A stretch of DNA of 64,000 nt from Ruegeria sediminis (GCF_005938215.1 NZ_VCPD01000009.1:1-64000); one strand, 5' to 3'; positions 10,163 through 18,999 are shown, numbered from the stretch's first letter. Made by a program: numbers and translations. Notes: generated from the letters alone by a model not told the origin.

Positions 10163-10191
10163 GAACATGACGCCCCATTCAGGCTGATCCG

Positions 10192-10734
10192 TTGCGCGCC
10201 CTGGATTCAGATACGGTTCTGGCCTCTGCGGCCTATGTTCTGGCGTCCCTGCTGACGTTCGAAGTCCTCTCGCCGCTGCAGAACGTCTTTTTCCCCGAAT
10301 ATTCGAGCAAGGCCAGCCTGCTGTTCCTGCCGCATGGCGTCCGGGTCCTTGCGGCCTGGCTGCTGGGTTGGCGCGCCGTTCCCGCCCTGCTGCCCGGCGT
10401 GTTCATCGTCTTTGCCTACATGGGCGGCGCCGACGTCTTCCTGCCCAGCCGCCTGTGGGCCATATTCGTCGCCGTCATCTCGGCGCCGGCGGTGTTTCAC
10501 GGGCTGAAGCTGCTGGGCTGGGACCTGTTCCCGCAACCGGGCCGCAAGCCGTGCTGGGCCTGCGTCATGGTCGCGGGCACATTGGCCTCGGTCCTGCTGT
10601 CGGTCCTGACCAACGCGGCCTTCGGCAGCCCGACCGAAGAATACGTCGCCTACCTGATCGGCGACATCTCGGGACTGTTCTTCCTGATGCTCGGGCTTCT
10701 GTTCGCGTTCCGCTACACTCGCGCCGCCGGCTGA
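10192..10734 (+). CDS. MASE1-like integral membrane protein without an output domain
   Basis: 180 residues with four to five hydrophobic helices. The motif LPHGVRVLAAWLLGWRAVPA resembles the MASE1 sensor core (LPxGV followed by LGWR). MASE1 is normally the membrane sensor of GGDEF or histidine kinases, but here the protein ends after the membrane part. The start is a TTG; no ATG is available near it. It probably forms a transcript with the winged-helix gene just upstream. The function is unknown; it could be a stand-alone sensor working with that regulator. Confidence 0.6.
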   Translation: MRALDSDTVLASAAYVLASLLTFEVLSPLQNVFFPEYSSKASLLFLPHGVRVLAAWLLGWRAVPALLPGVFIVFAYMGGADVFLPSRLWAIFVAVISAPAVFHGLKLLGWDLFPQPGRKPCWACVMVAGTLASVLLSVLTNAAFGSPTEEYVAYLIGDISGLFFLMLGLLFAFRYTRAAG

Positions 10735-10738
10735 GGCG

Positions 10739-11503
10739 TCATCCCGTCAGCGCCCGGCGCACCAGGTTCAGCCCGGCGATCAGCAGAACCAGCAGGGTCG
10801 CCTTGCGAAACGTCGCCTGGTCGATCCGGTCATGGAACTTGAGGCCGATCCACATGCCCGCGACGGCGGGCAGGATCAGCAGCGCCGAGAACGGCAGCGT
10901 TTCCGCCCGCAGGATGCCCGAGCCGAAATGCGCGAAGGTCAGCGCGACCGCCCCCAATCCGTAGATCACGCCCTGAATTCTCAGTTGGTCCCGTTTCGGC
11001 GTGTCCAGGGCGGTCAGATAGGCGACGGTCGGCGGCCCCCAGACGCCGGACATGCCGCCGATGAAGCCCGCGACCGCCCCCGCGCCCGCCTCGACGCGGA
11101 GCGATCCCTTCTGCACGGAAAACCTGACCCCGATCAGCTGGATCACGGCGAACACCATCACGGGCAGCCCGATCATCAGCAGGAAGGCCGAGGTCGGCAC
11201 GCGCGTCACCAGCTGGGCGCTGGCCAGCAGGAACACCAGCCCCACCAGCAGGAAAACCCGGAACTGGCGGATCGACTCCGCGGCCGCCTGCGGCCCCTCG
11301 CGCAGGGCCTGCACCGCGTTCGAGACCAGCGTCGGCAGGATCAGCCCCGCCAGCGCCAGGTCGGGCGGCAATATGATGCTCAGCCCCGAAACGAGGACCA
11401 TGGGCATGGCAAACCCCACCAGCCCCTTGACGCAACCGGCCAGAAGGGCGACCGCGCAGGCCAGAACCAGGTCCTGCGGAGAGAGAAGGCCGAACATCAT
11501 CAT
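10739..11503 (-). CDS. TauE/SafE family sulfite/organic anion exporter
   Basis: 254 residues with about eight hydrophobic helices in two related halves. Each half begins with a glycine-rich G-F-A or G-M-S-G-V-W-GPP stretch (CVKGLVGFAMPM; FIGGMSGVWGPPTVAYL), the mark of the TauE/SafE (DUF81) family. Members move sulfite, sulfoacetate or other small anions across the inner membrane; the substrate cannot be told here. The gene diverges from mcd and is convergent with the MASE1-like gene, four bases between stops. Confidence 0.88.
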   Translation of the reverse strand: MMMFGLLSPQDLVLACAVALLAGCVKGLVGFAMPMVLVSGLSIILPPDLALAGLILPTLVSNAVQALREGPQAAAESIRQFRVFLLVGLVFLLASAQLVTRVPTSAFLLMIGLPVMVFAVIQLIGVRFSVQKGSLRVEAGAGAVAGFIGGMSGVWGPPTVAYLTALDTPKRDQLRIQGVIYGLGAVALTFAHFGSGILRAETLPFSALLILPAVAGMWIGLKFHDRIDQATFRKATLLVLLIAGLNLVRRALTG

Positions 11504-11594
11504 GGCCTTTCATATCACCGGGAAAATTCTCTGCACTGCAAAAAGGTTGGGTAATTTTTGAACCTTTTCGGTGATCGTGGCGTATTTTTGTTGC

Positions 11595-11608
11595 GCTGCA
11601 CGTGCAGC
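11595..11608. promoter_or_regulatory. 14-bp palindrome in the tauE/mcd divergent region
   Basis: GCTGCACGTGCAGC is a perfect 14-bp palindrome, 38 bases before the mcd ATG. The 142-base region also contains TGCACTGCAAAA near 11530. It may be an operator for mcd, for the divergent exporter or for both. No promoter boxes were resolved with confidence. Confidence 0.45.
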
Positions 11609-11645
11609 ATGATATGACCGGACGACCCAAGAGAGGACGTGATTC

Positions 11646-13337
11646 ATGGCCCATGACGGACAGGATGTGACGACGATGACAAACCCCGTGATTTTACCCG
11701 ACCTGCTCAGACTCACCGGCGCGGCGATTGCCCCGGTGGAAACCGTGTTCACCCGTGCGCGCGACTCGGTCCGGGCCATGGTCACCGACGAGGGGCGGAT
11801 CTCGGGCGCGTTGATCGAAGCCAACCAGACCGCCGCGCATGGCCTGTCCTGGCTCGCCACCTATCACCAGTCGCTGAAACAGATGCAGCGTTGGGCCGAG
11901 GCGCTGGAAGCCCAGGGCAAATTCGGCGAGATGGAGCAGTTGCTGCATCAGATCGCCTTCGGTGAATATCTGCACCAGATCGCCGGCGGCATCCCGATGA
12001 ACCAGGGCGAGGTGGTGCGCCTGCAGGATCTTGGCCTGGGCTGGGACGCGCTGTCCGGCTTCCAGTGCGACGAGGTGCAGACCCTCATGAGCGCGGCCAA
12101 CACGCAAGGAGCCCGCACCCGCCTGGTCGAACTGATGGAGGCGCAGTCCGGCGCCACCATGTTCGGCGCTTCGGGTCTGGACGAAGAGCTTGAGATGATC
12201 CGCGACCAGTTCCGCCGCTACGCGCAGGAAAAGGTCGAGCCCAACGCCCATGACTGGCACCTGAAGGACGAACTGATTCCGATCGAGATCATCGAGGAAC
12301 TGGCCGAGATGGGCGTGTTCGGCCTGACCATCCCCGAGGAATTCGGCGGCTTCGGCCTGTCCAAGGCGTCGATGTGCGTGGTTTCCGAGGAGTTGTCGCG
12401 CGGCTATATCGGCGTCGGCTCGCTGGGCACCCGCTCGGAAATCGCGGCCGAACTCATCATCGCCGGCGGCACCGACGCGCAAAAGGCCCAATGGCTGCCC
12501 AAGATCGCCAGCGCCGAAATCCTGCCGACCGCCGTCTTCACCGAACCCAACACCGGCTCGGACCTGGGGTCCCTGCGCACCCGCGCCATCAAGGACGAGA
12601 ACGGCGACTACAGGATCACCGGCAACAAGACCTGGATCACCCATGCGGCGCGCACCCATGTGATGACCCTGCTGGCGCGCACCGATCCCGAGACCACCGA
12701 TCACCGCGGTCTCAGCATGTTCCTGGCGGAAAAGACGCCGGGCACCGACGCGGACCCCTTCCCGACGCCCGGCATGACCGGCGGCGAGATCGAGGTGCTG
12801 GGTTACCGCGGCATGAAGGAATACGAGCTTGGCTTCGATGGCTTCCGCGTCAAGGGCGAGAACCTGCTGGGCGGCGAGGAAGGCAAGGGCTTCAAGCAGC
12901 TCATGGAAACCTTCGAATCCGCCCGCATCCAGACCGCCGCCCGCGCCATCGGCGTGGCGCAATGCGCGCTGGACATCGCCATGCAATACGCGCAGGAGCG
13001 CAAGCAGTTCGGCAAGGCGCTGATCAACTTCCCGCGCGTGTCGGGCAAGCTGGCGATGATGGCGGTCGAGATCATGATCGCGCGTCAGCTCACCTATTTC
13101 TCGGCCTGGGAAAAGGACCACGGCCAGCGTTGCGACCTCGAGGCCGGGATGGCCAAGCTGCTGGGCGCGCGCGTCGCGTGGGCCGCGGCCGACAACGGGC
13201 TGCAGATCCACGGCGGCAACGGCTTTGCGCTGGAATACAAGATCAGCCGCGTGCTGTGCGACGCGCGCATCCTCAACATCTTCGAGGGCGCGGCCGAGAT
13301 CCAGGCGCAGGTCATCGCCCGACGCCTGCTCGGGTGA
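11646..13337 (+). CDS. mcd: (2S)-methylsuccinyl-CoA dehydrogenase
   Basis: 563 residues, much longer than ordinary acyl-CoA dehydrogenases (about 380). An N-terminal extension of about 175 residues precedes a full acyl-CoA dehydrogenase fold, as in the ethylmalonyl-CoA pathway enzyme. The flavin and substrate motifs TAVFTEPNTGSDLGSLRT and ALINFPRVSGKLA are present, as is the C-terminal GGNGFALEYKISRVLCDAR then FEGAAEIQAQVIARRLLG. It oxidises methylsuccinyl-CoA to mesaconyl-CoA and gives electrons to ETF. The start at 11646 has a GAGGAC ribosome site nine bases upstream. Confidence 0.88.
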   Translation: MAHDGQDVTTMTNPVILPDLLRLTGAAIAPVETVFTRARDSVRAMVTDEGRISGALIEANQTAAHGLSWLATYHQSLKQMQRWAEALEAQGKFGEMEQLLHQIAFGEYLHQIAGGIPMNQGEVVRLQDLGLGWDALSGFQCDEVQTLMSAANTQGARTRLVELMEAQSGATMFGASGLDEELEMIRDQFRRYAQEKVEPNAHDWHLKDELIPIEIIEELAEMGVFGLTIPEEFGGFGLSKASMCVVSEELSRGYIGVGSLGTRSEIAAELIIAGGTDAQKAQWLPKIASAEILPTAVFTEPNTGSDLGSLRTRAIKDENGDYRITGNKTWITHAARTHVMTLLARTDPETTDHRGLSMFLAEKTPGTDADPFPTPGMTGGEIEVLGYRGMKEYELGFDGFRVKGENLLGGEEGKGFKQLMETFESARIQTAARAIGVAQCALDIAMQYAQERKQFGKALINFPRVSGKLAMMAVEIMIARQLTYFSAWEKDHGQRCDLEAGMAKLLGARVAWAAADNGLQIHGGNGFALEYKISRVLCDARILNIFEGAAEIQAQVIARRLLG

Positions 13338-13370
13338 CGCCGCCCGGCGATTTCTTCATTCCCCAACTTC

Positions 13371-13400
13371 GCCCGGTGTCGCCACCGGGCTTTTTTCTTT
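13371..13400 (+). terminator. Rho-independent terminator of mcd
   Basis: Stem GCCCGGTG / CACCGGGC with loop TCGC, followed directly by TTTTTTCTTTC. It lies 34 bases after the mcd stop. Confidence 0.92.
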
Positions 13401-13483
13401 CGACCGCGAACCGTCCGGGCGCGGCGCATGTTGCGTCCCCTGCCGCAAATTCGCTAGGACCGGACCGATGAAGGGAGATCGGA

Positions 13484-13876
13484 ATGCTGCGCGCGACACT
13501 GCTCTTGCCACTGATGGCGCTGTTCCAATGCGACAGGGACGAAACCGTCGCCGCCTACGGCGCGGGCGGCGTCACCTGGGCGCTGCACCAGATCGACGGA
13601 CAGCCCTTTCCCGCCACCGCCACCCTCAGCTTTCCGGAACAGGGCAGGATCGCCGGCCGGGCCCCCTGCAACGGCTTTTCGGGCACCCAAAGCGCCCCCT
13701 ATCCGTGGTTCGAGGTCAAGGATCTTGCCGCCACCCGCGCCGCCTGTCCCGAGCTTGAGGCCGAGGGCACGTTTTTCGCCGCGCTGATGGCGATGACCCA
13801 GTCCGAGGTGTCCGGCGGCGTGCTGATCCTGCGCAACGACGCGGGCCACGAGATGGTGTTCAAAGCCGCCGAGTGA
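13484..13876 (+). CDS. META domain protein (HslJ-like), exported
   Basis: 130 residues. A short hydrophobic N-terminus ([11 protein letters not shown]) could be a signal with a non-ideal lipoprotein box ending at Cys16. The rest is one META domain: [12 protein letters not shown], then [14 protein letters not shown] and [20 protein letters not shown], as in HslJ, a heat-inducible outer-membrane-linked protein of unknown role. The 3' end overlaps the end of convergent recO by 17 bases. An AGGGAGATCGGA ribosome site precedes the ATG. Confidence 0.82.
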   Translation: MLRATLLLPLMALFQCDRDETVAAYGAGGVTWALHQIDGQPFPATATLSFPEQGRIAGRAPCNGFSGTQSAPYPWFEVKDLAATRAACPELEAEGTFFAALMAMTQSEVSGGVLILRNDAGHEMVFKAAE

Positions 13877-14585
13877 ACAGGTCCAGAAACCGCGCCCGCG
13901 CCTCCGGCAGGGGGCGGTTGCCCAGCGCGGGCGCGACCCGGTGCTGCAGGAAATAGCCGGTGGTCTTCAGCCCCGCCGCGACTTCCTCGTCGGGGGCCGT
14001 ACCCTCGCCGCGCAGGCAGGGCGGCAGCGGCAGCATCCGGCCGGCCCATTCCCCCGCCCCTTCGGCGGTGACCGCCCGGCCCGATTTCGGCGACACGTGG
14101 ACCAACCCCTCGGTCGCCCCGGTCACCGCGCAGCGGGACAGGTCCAGGCCGAACCCCAGCTCTTCCAGCAAGGCCAGTTCCCAGCGCAGATAGGCAAGCG
14201 GCCAGATCTCGTCCTGTCCCAGCAGGTCCATCAGCTGTTCGGTCTGCCGGTAGATGCCGGGATGCGGTTCGCGTTCGGGCAGGGCAAAGGACAGGAGCGC
14301 CGCAACCGAGTTCAGCCCGGCCAGCGCCAGCCGCCCGGAAAAAGCCGCCGCCGCGCGCGACCGCAGGGGTTCGACCTGGAACGTCCCGATATGCTCCTCG
14401 AGCCGCGCCCGCCAGGTCACGTCCAGTTGCGCGCCGGGCTGCAGGATCGGCGCGATCTTGCGGCTGGTGCCGCCGCGCACCACGCCGGCGTGACGGCCGT
14501 GGCCTTCGGTGAAAACCTCGATGATCGCCGCGGTTTCGCCGTGGCGGCGCGTGCTCAGCAATATGCCGTGGTCCCGCCAGTCCAA
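13860..14585 (-). CDS. recO: DNA repair protein RecO
   Basis: 241 residues. N-terminal OB-fold start [21 protein letters not shown] is the RecO pattern, with [19 protein letters not shown] following; the C-terminal part has the helical domain. RecO loads RecA on SSB-coated DNA with RecR. The start is TTG with GAGGG six bases upstream; the nearby ATG is in another frame. The gene overlaps the end of the META gene by 17 bases (convergent). In many alphaproteobacteria recO follows rnc and era; here it is separate but within 2 kb. Confidence 0.9.
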   Translation of the reverse strand: MDWRDHGILLSTRRHGETAAIIEVFTEGHGRHAGVVRGGTSRKIAPILQPGAQLDVTWRARLEEHIGTFQVEPLRSRAAAAFSGRLALAGLNSVAALLSFALPEREPHPGIYRQTEQLMDLLGQDEIWPLAYLRWELALLEELGFGLDLSRCAVTGATEGLVHVSPKSGRAVTAEGAGEWAGRMLPLPPCLRGEGTAPDEEVAAGLKTTGYFLQHRVAPALGNRPLPEARARFLDLFTRRL

Positions 14586-14654
14586 ATCATGCCCTCGTCA
14601 GGAATTGCAGGCCCAACAAGACCGCAACGCGGGCGCGCCCGCAAGGCCGCCGAG

Positions 14655-14706
14655 TTGACAATTGGCACCGGGGGTTATTTCTTAACATAAATGTTAAACA
14701 GGAGGA
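14655..14706 (+). promoter_or_regulatory. Promoter-operator region of the 14711 gene
   Basis: A perfect -35-like TTGACA is at 14655-14660. A 16-bp inverted repeat (TTAACAT-AA-ATGTTAA, 14682-14697) covers the expected -10/start region, and AGGAGG follows at 14701-14706, just before the ATG. This looks like a repressor site over the promoter. The -10 box itself is not clear. Confidence 0.5.
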
Positions 14707-14710
14707 CGCC

Positions 14711-15016
14711 ATGCGCGGCATCACGATCACCTACACCTACGATGGCGACGAAGCGGAATGGACGGCGGCCACCGGGGCCTTCATCGACGCGATCGACAAC
14801 GACCCGCAAGCCGCGGGCAAGTTCACCTACCAGGTCGCGGTCGCCGACGATGGCGTGACCCGGTTCCACTGGGGCCGCTGGGACGGTGCCGAGACTTTGG
14901 CCCATGTCCAGTCGCAGCCCTACTTCAAGGACTTCGCCGCCAAGGTGCGCGAGTTCGCGGGCGGTGCGCCCAATGCGACGGGGCACGACATCGCCGCCAA
15001 GACCGGTGGGTGGTGA
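14711..15016 (+). CDS. Small protein of dimeric alpha/beta-barrel type (hypothetical)
   Basis: 101 residues, acidic, with no signal peptide. The order ITITYTYDGDEAEWTAAT, then TYQVAVADDGVTRFHWGRWDG and ETLAHVQSQPYFKDFAAKV resembles the ferredoxin-like strand-helix pattern of antibiotic-biosynthesis-monooxygenase (ABM) folds, in which a helix follows a line such as HxxxPYFKxF. This is a structural guess only. It has a strong AGGAGG ribosome site and a palindromic operator candidate in front, so it may be tightly regulated. It stands alone between recO (divergent) and a minus-strand exported protein. Confidence 0.6.
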   Translation: MRGITITYTYDGDEAEWTAATGAFIDAIDNDPQAAGKFTYQVAVADDGVTRFHWGRWDGAETLAHVQSQPYFKDFAAKVREFAGGAPNATGHDIAAKTGGW

Positions 15017-15054
15017 TCTGCCGACAGGAAGGACACGGGCGCGTCAGAGGGCGG

Positions 15055-15390
15055 TCACTTGCACCTGGCATTGATCGCGGCAATGCGTTCCTCAAGCTTT
15101 TTCTGATATTCACCGGTCAGCATTTCGAGCCGCTTCTTCTCGGTTCCCGTGGCAAGGCCGATCAGCGCGCCGGCGGGCGTTATGGCCGCCACATCCAGCG
15201 CCTGTTGCTTTTTCGCATGTTCGAGTTCCGAGTTGAGGGCGCGGATATCGCCTTCGGCCGTGGCGCAGTGGATCGGATAGCCGGACTGCTGGGACTGGGC
15301 GACCGCGGCAACCGGAGCCGCAAGCGTGACAATGCCGCAGACGGCAAGCGACGGCAGGTTTCCGGCAATCTTCTGATCTCTGGCGGTCAT
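15055..15390 (-). CDS. Exported hypothetical protein
   Basis: 111 residues with a signal peptide (hydrophobic LAVCGIVTLAAPVAAVAQS, probable cleavage after AVA-Q near residue 31). The mature part has one Cys near each end and a charged helix (EKKRLEMLTGEYQKKLEERIAAINARC), possibly a short coiled coil in the periplasm. A small AGLIGLATG-like hydrophobic turn lies between. The start is supported by GAGGAGGCG before the ATG. I do not recognise the family. Confidence 0.6.
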   Translation of the reverse strand: MTARDQKIAGNLPSLAVCGIVTLAAPVAAVAQSQQSGYPIHCATAEGDIRALNSELEHAKKQQALDVAAITPAGALIGLATGTEKKRLEMLTGEYQKKLEERIAAINARCK

Positions 15391-15504
15391 CGCCTCCTCC
15401 TCGGCAAGGGGTCCAGAAAGAAGGTTAAGGATCGAGCCGGTGACTTGGCAATGTTTCAGGCCCGAATTCCGCGCGCCGGGTGCCCTGTCCCAACGGCGGC
15501 CGGC

Positions 15505-15834
15505 CTAGTCCAGCCCCTCTTCCCCCAACAGGTGACGGCCCTGCCGGTCCTCGACCTCGATCACCCACAGATCGGGATCGAAGCTGCGCTGGCGGGCGAC
15601 GGCGGCATCGACATCCGTCTCGGAGCCCGAGGAAAGCTCCACCCACTTCCGCTCGCCGGTCATCAAGTCAAAACTACGCTGGAACGCAACCGCCTGCCCG
15701 TCCAGCGTGTTGAGCTTGACCAGCACCGCGCCCGCCGTGTCGTCGCCATGGGCGACGACGAAGGCCGGGATTTCCTGAAACCGCAGCCGCGCCAGATAGG
15801 CCTGAACCCAGAATTCCGCCGTCAGCCGCGTCAT
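15505..15834 (-). CDS. DUF1491 family protein
   Basis: 109 residues. The pattern TAEFWVQAYLARLRFQEIPAF followed by GDDTAGAVLVKLNTLDG, ending in DPDLWVIEVEDRQGRHLL, is that of DUF1491, an alphaproteobacterial family of unknown function. It starts inside the end of era (ATGA overlap, four bases) and so is translationally coupled to it, which hints at a role in ribosome or RNA metabolism but proves nothing. Confidence 0.82.
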   Translation of the reverse strand: MTRLTAEFWVQAYLARLRFQEIPAFVVAHGDDTAGAVLVKLNTLDGQAVAFQRSFDLMTGERKWVELSSGSETDVDAAVARQRSFDPDLWVIEVEDRQGRHLLGEEGLD

Positions 15835-16739
15835 GCGTTTCCGTCTTTGAAGTCCAGCCCCATCTCGGAATAGCGTTCCGCCTCTTCCAGCCAGTTCGGC
15901 CGCACCTTGACCTGCAGGAACAGATGGACCTTGCGGCCGAGGAATTCCTCAAGCTCGGCGCGGGCGGCCTGGCTGACGGCCTTGATGGTCTCGCCGCGCT
16001 TGCCCAGCACGATCCCCTTGTGCCCGTCGCGCACCACGTAGATCACCTGGTCGACGCGGGCCGAGCCGTCCTTGCGCTCGTCCCACTTCTCGGTCTCGAC
16101 GGTCAGCTGATAGGGCAGTTCCTGATGCAGCCGCAGGGTCAGCTTTTCGCGGGTCATCTCGGCGGCGATCATCCGCATGGGCAGATCGGCGATCTGATCC
16201 TCGGGGTACAGCCACGGCCCCTCGGGCAGTTGTCCTGCCAGCCAGCGGCGCAGGTCCTCGACGCCATATCCGCGCTCGGCCGAGATCATGAAGGTTTCGG
16301 CAAAGCCGTAGCGGTCGTTCAGATCCTTGGCGAGGCCAAGCAGCGCCTCGGACTGCACCCGGTCGATCTTGTTGATGGCCAGCGCCACCTTGCGGCCCAG
16401 CCCGATCTCGGCCAGCCCATCGAGGATGCGTTCGACCCCTTCCGTGATGCCGCGATGCGCCTCGACCAGCAGCACGATGACGTCGGCATCCGACGCCCCG
16501 CCCCAGGCCGCCGCCACCATGGCGCGGTCCAGACGGCGGCGCGGCTTGAACAAGCCGGGCGTATCGACGAAAACCAGTTGCGCGTCGCCCTCCATCGCCA
16601 CGCCGCGGATGCGGGCGCGGGTGGTCTGCACCTTGTGCGTCACGATCGAGACCTTGGCCCCGACCATGCGGTTCAGAAGGGTGGACTTGCCCGCGTTGGG
16701 CTCTCCGATCAGGGCGACGAATCCGGCGCGTGTGGTCAT
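15831..16739 (-). CDS. era: GTPase Era
   Basis: 302 residues. GTPase motifs are G1 GEPNAGKST near the N-terminus, G3 DTPGLF, and G4 NKID; the C-terminal KH RNA-binding domain contains VIYVVRDGHKGIVLGKRGETIK. Era binds the 3' end of 16S rRNA during 30S assembly. The frame is open further upstream, but the ATG at 16739 gives MTTRAGFVALIGEPNAG and the normal length. It is coupled to the DUF1491 gene. rnc and lepB, usual partners of era, lie about 0.7 kb further right on the same strand, separated from it by one plus-strand gene. Confidence 0.95.
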   Translation of the reverse strand: MTTRAGFVALIGEPNAGKSTLLNRMVGAKVSIVTHKVQTTRARIRGVAMEGDAQLVFVDTPGLFKPRRRLDRAMVAAAWGGASDADVIVLLVEAHRGITEGVERILDGLAEIGLGRKVALAINKIDRVQSEALLGLAKDLNDRYGFAETFMISAERGYGVEDLRRWLAGQLPEGPWLYPEDQIADLPMRMIAAEMTREKLTLRLHQELPYQLTVETEKWDERKDGSARVDQVIYVVRDGHKGIVLGKRGETIKAVSQAARAELEEFLGRKVHLFLQVKVRPNWLEEAERYSEMGLDFKDGNA

Positions 16740-16902
16740 GGCATGTGGTCCTGTTTGCAGGCCAGCACCCCTACAGCAGATCGCCGCCCCGGACCAGAGG
16801 GATTTGGCGGCGGGCGGCGCCTCGGTTTCCGGCAAAACCTTCTTCTTTACCTAAATCCTTCTGTGACTTAGACTCGGAGGCCCGGAAATTCGGGCCGATC
16901 CC

Positions 16903-17415
16903 ATGTTTGAGAACGACTTTCCACTTCTGAGCACGCCAAGCCTCAGCGCGCTGATCCTGCACAAGGCCGAGGCCGGTCCCGTCACGCTTGAAAGCTGCGA
17001 AGCGGCCCTTGCGGCGCTGTTCCGGCAGGCCAACGAAACCCCGGGCCTGCCGCCCGAAACGCTGCGCCGCAGGCTGGCCGCCCAGCTGTCGGATCTGGAA
17101 ATCGCCCGTATTCTCGAACCCGACGCCGGCGGCGGATGGCGCCTGACCGAACGCGGGCTTGCGGCGCTGAGACAGCATCCCGACGGGCTCGACCGGTCCG
17201 ATCTGGTCCAATACCCGGAATTCGCCGCGCATATCCGCGAAACGGCGCACCATTCCAGCGGCATGGACCCGCGGGAAAACAGCTTTGGCGAAGGCTTTCA
17301 GGCGCGGCGCGAGGGGCTGCCGCTGACCGCCAATCCCTATGCCTTCGACAGCGTCGATCACCAAAGCTGGGAAAACGGCTGGATGAAGGCGGCGGACGAA
17401 GAGCCGCAGGTGTGA
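16903..17415 (+). CDS. Winged-helix protein with a C-terminal RMF-like domain
   Basis: 170 residues. Residues 8-100 look like a winged helix of the Mrr-N type, ending in ILEPDAGGGWRLTERGLAAL and QHPDGLD. Residues 127-164 read FGEGFQARREGL, NPYAFDSVDHQSWENGWMKA, which lines up with ribosome modulation factor (RGYQAG...CPYQ...QWLGGWREAM): the G-F/Y-Q-A, P-Y, W and G-W-x-x-A positions match with one extra residue before the W. It sits on the plus strand between era (minus) and rnc (minus). I know of no described protein with this pairing; the domain call is by eye. Confidence 0.65.
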   Translation: MFENDFPLLSTPSLSALILHKAEAGPVTLESCEAALAALFRQANETPGLPPETLRRRLAAQLSDLEIARILEPDAGGGWRLTERGLAALRQHPDGLDRSDLVQYPEFAAHIRETAHHSSGMDPRENSFGEGFQARREGLPLTANPYAFDSVDHQSWENGWMKAADEEPQV

Positions 17416-17432
17416 CGCGCCTTGCGCGGATC

Positions 17433-18110
17433 TCAGGACAACCGCGACAGCAGCGCCTGGGCGGCGGCCTGTTCGGCCTGGCGCTTCGATCCGGCGGTCG
17501 CCTGCGCCTCGGTCCCGTCCTGCAGCCGAACGGCGATGGTGAAGACCGGCGCATGGTCCGGACCGCTGCGTGAAACCTCGACATAGGTGGGGGGTTTCTG
17601 CTTGCGCGCCTGCGCCCATTCCTGCAGCGCGGTCTTGGCGTCGCGGGCGTCGTCCTCGACCGCATGAATCCGGTCGCCCCAAAGCCGCAGGATCATGTCC
17701 CGGGCCACTTCGAACCCGGCATCGCGGTAGACGGCGGCGATGACCGCCTCCATCGCGTCGCCCAGCAGCGCCTGCTTGCGCCGGCCGCCGGACAGCATCT
17801 CGGACCGCCCCAGCTTGAGGACCGCGCCCAGATCCACCTGCTGCGCCACGGCGGCGCAGGTCTCCTTGCGCACCAGCGCGTTGAAGCGCGGCGCCAGCTG
17901 CCCTTCGCTGGCGTCCTTGTCCGCTTCCAGCAGCGCGGTGGCCATCACCAGCCCCAGCACCCGGTCGCCCAGGAATTCGAGCCGCTGGTTGTCGGGGCGG
18001 GTCGGGGACGAGACCGAGCCATGCGTCAGCGCCCGCAGCAGCAGCTCGGGACGCGCGAATTCGTGACCAATGCGCTTCTGAAACGCCTTTATGTCCGCTG
18101 CAAGCTTCAA
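17433..18110 (-). CDS. rnc: Ribonuclease III
   Basis: 225 residues. The catalytic signature [15 protein letters not shown] is near residue 41, and the second acidic cluster [17 protein letters not shown] near residue 116. The C-terminal double-stranded RNA binding domain runs from [10 protein letters not shown] to the end ([18 protein letters not shown]). It processes rRNA precursors and structured mRNAs. The start is a TTG overlapping the lepB stop (TTGA), giving [16 protein letters not shown]; this is coupled translation with lepB. Confidence 0.95.
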   Translation of the reverse strand: MKLAADIKAFQKRIGHEFARPELLLRALTHGSVSSPTRPDNQRLEFLGDRVLGLVMATALLEADKDASEGQLAPRFNALVRKETCAAVAQQVDLGAVLKLGRSEMLSGGRRKQALLGDAMEAVIAAVYRDAGFEVARDMILRLWGDRIHAVEDDARDAKTALQEWAQARKQKPPTYVEVSRSGPDHAPVFTIAVRLQDGTEAQATAGSKRQAEQAAAQALLSRLS

Positions 18111-18943
18111 TCGACCGCCTTGAAGAACCGGTCGCCGCGCCAGGTCCAGAAGAACAGCATCGACCGGCCCGCGGACGAGAACATGATCCGGTCCGCGCGG
18201 CCGATCAGGTTCTCGTAGGGAACGAAACCGACCCCGCCGGCGGCCTGCGGCAGGCGGCTGTCGCTGGAATTGTCGCGGTTGTCACCCATGAAGAAATAGT
18301 GCTTCTCCGGAACGACATAGATGCCGGTGTTGTCGGACGCCTGATCGCCGATGTTCAGGATCGCGTGCGACACGCCGTTGGGCAGCGTTTCGATATACTC
18401 GGATTTCTTGCAGATGCCGCCGGCCCCCACGGGTCCGTTCTCGCAGCGCGGGCGCAGGCGCTGCGGGCCCTGCGGTTCGGCGATCTCTTCGAATACCCCG
18501 TCCGCTTCCAGCTTCACCGGGGTTCCGTTGATGTTCAGCACGCCGTCCTTGATCTGGATCTTGTCGCCGGGCAGGCCGATCAGCCGCTTGATGTAGTCGC
18601 GACCGGTCGCCGGATGGCGAAAGACGACCACGTCGCCGCGCTCGGGCTCGCCACCCAGAATGCGGGTGTTGTCACGGCCCATCCAGCCGCAGATGTCCTC
18701 GGCATCGATGTCCAGGCCGATGCTGGCGATCTTCACGCTGGGGCACGAGGCGTAGGAATAGCCGTAGACCATCTTGTTGACGAACAGGAAATCCCCGATC
18801 AGCAGGGTCGGTTTCATCGACCCCGACGGGATCCAGAAGGGCTGGAAGAACAGCGTGCGGAAAACGCCCGCGATCAGCAGGGCGTAGACGATGGTCTTGA
18901 TCGTCTCCCAAAAGGCGCTTCCGGATTTGGCTTTCTCGGCCAT
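18107..18943 (-). CDS. lepB: Signal peptidase I
   Basis: 278 residues. A single N-terminal transmembrane helix (about residues 17-36) precedes the catalytic serine Ser42 in [14 protein letters not shown]. The general base Lys119 lies in [14 protein letters not shown], and the family box [11 protein letters not shown] is near residue 228. It removes signal peptides from exported proteins at the outer face of the inner membrane. The loop between the boxes carries cysteines (SCPSVK, DICGW, RCENG, GICKK) that may form disulfides. It is followed without a gap by rnc, the usual lepB-rnc order. Confidence 0.95.
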   Translation of the reverse strand: MAEKAKSGSAFWETIKTIVYALLIAGVFRTLFFQPFWIPSGSMKPTLLIGDFLFVNKMVYGYSYASCPSVKIASIGLDIDAEDICGWMGRDNTRILGGEPERGDVVVFRHPATGRDYIKRLIGLPGDKIQIKDGVLNINGTPVKLEADGVFEEIAEPQGPQRLRPRCENGPVGAGGICKKSEYIETLPNGVSHAILNIGDQASDNTGIYVVPEKHYFFMGDNRDNSSDSRLPQAAGGVGFVPYENLIGRADRIMFSSAGRSMLFFWTWRGDRFFKAVD

Positions 18944-18999
18944 GCAGGTCTCCAGTCCTTGTCAGATTGGCCGCTACATGCGGGGCTGTTCCGGGCAAG

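Noticed and set aside
14682..14697. TTAA-N8-TTAA as a second CtrA site.
   Set aside because: The spacer is eight bases, not seven, and the symmetry (TTAACAT/ATGTTAA) fits a palindromic operator better.
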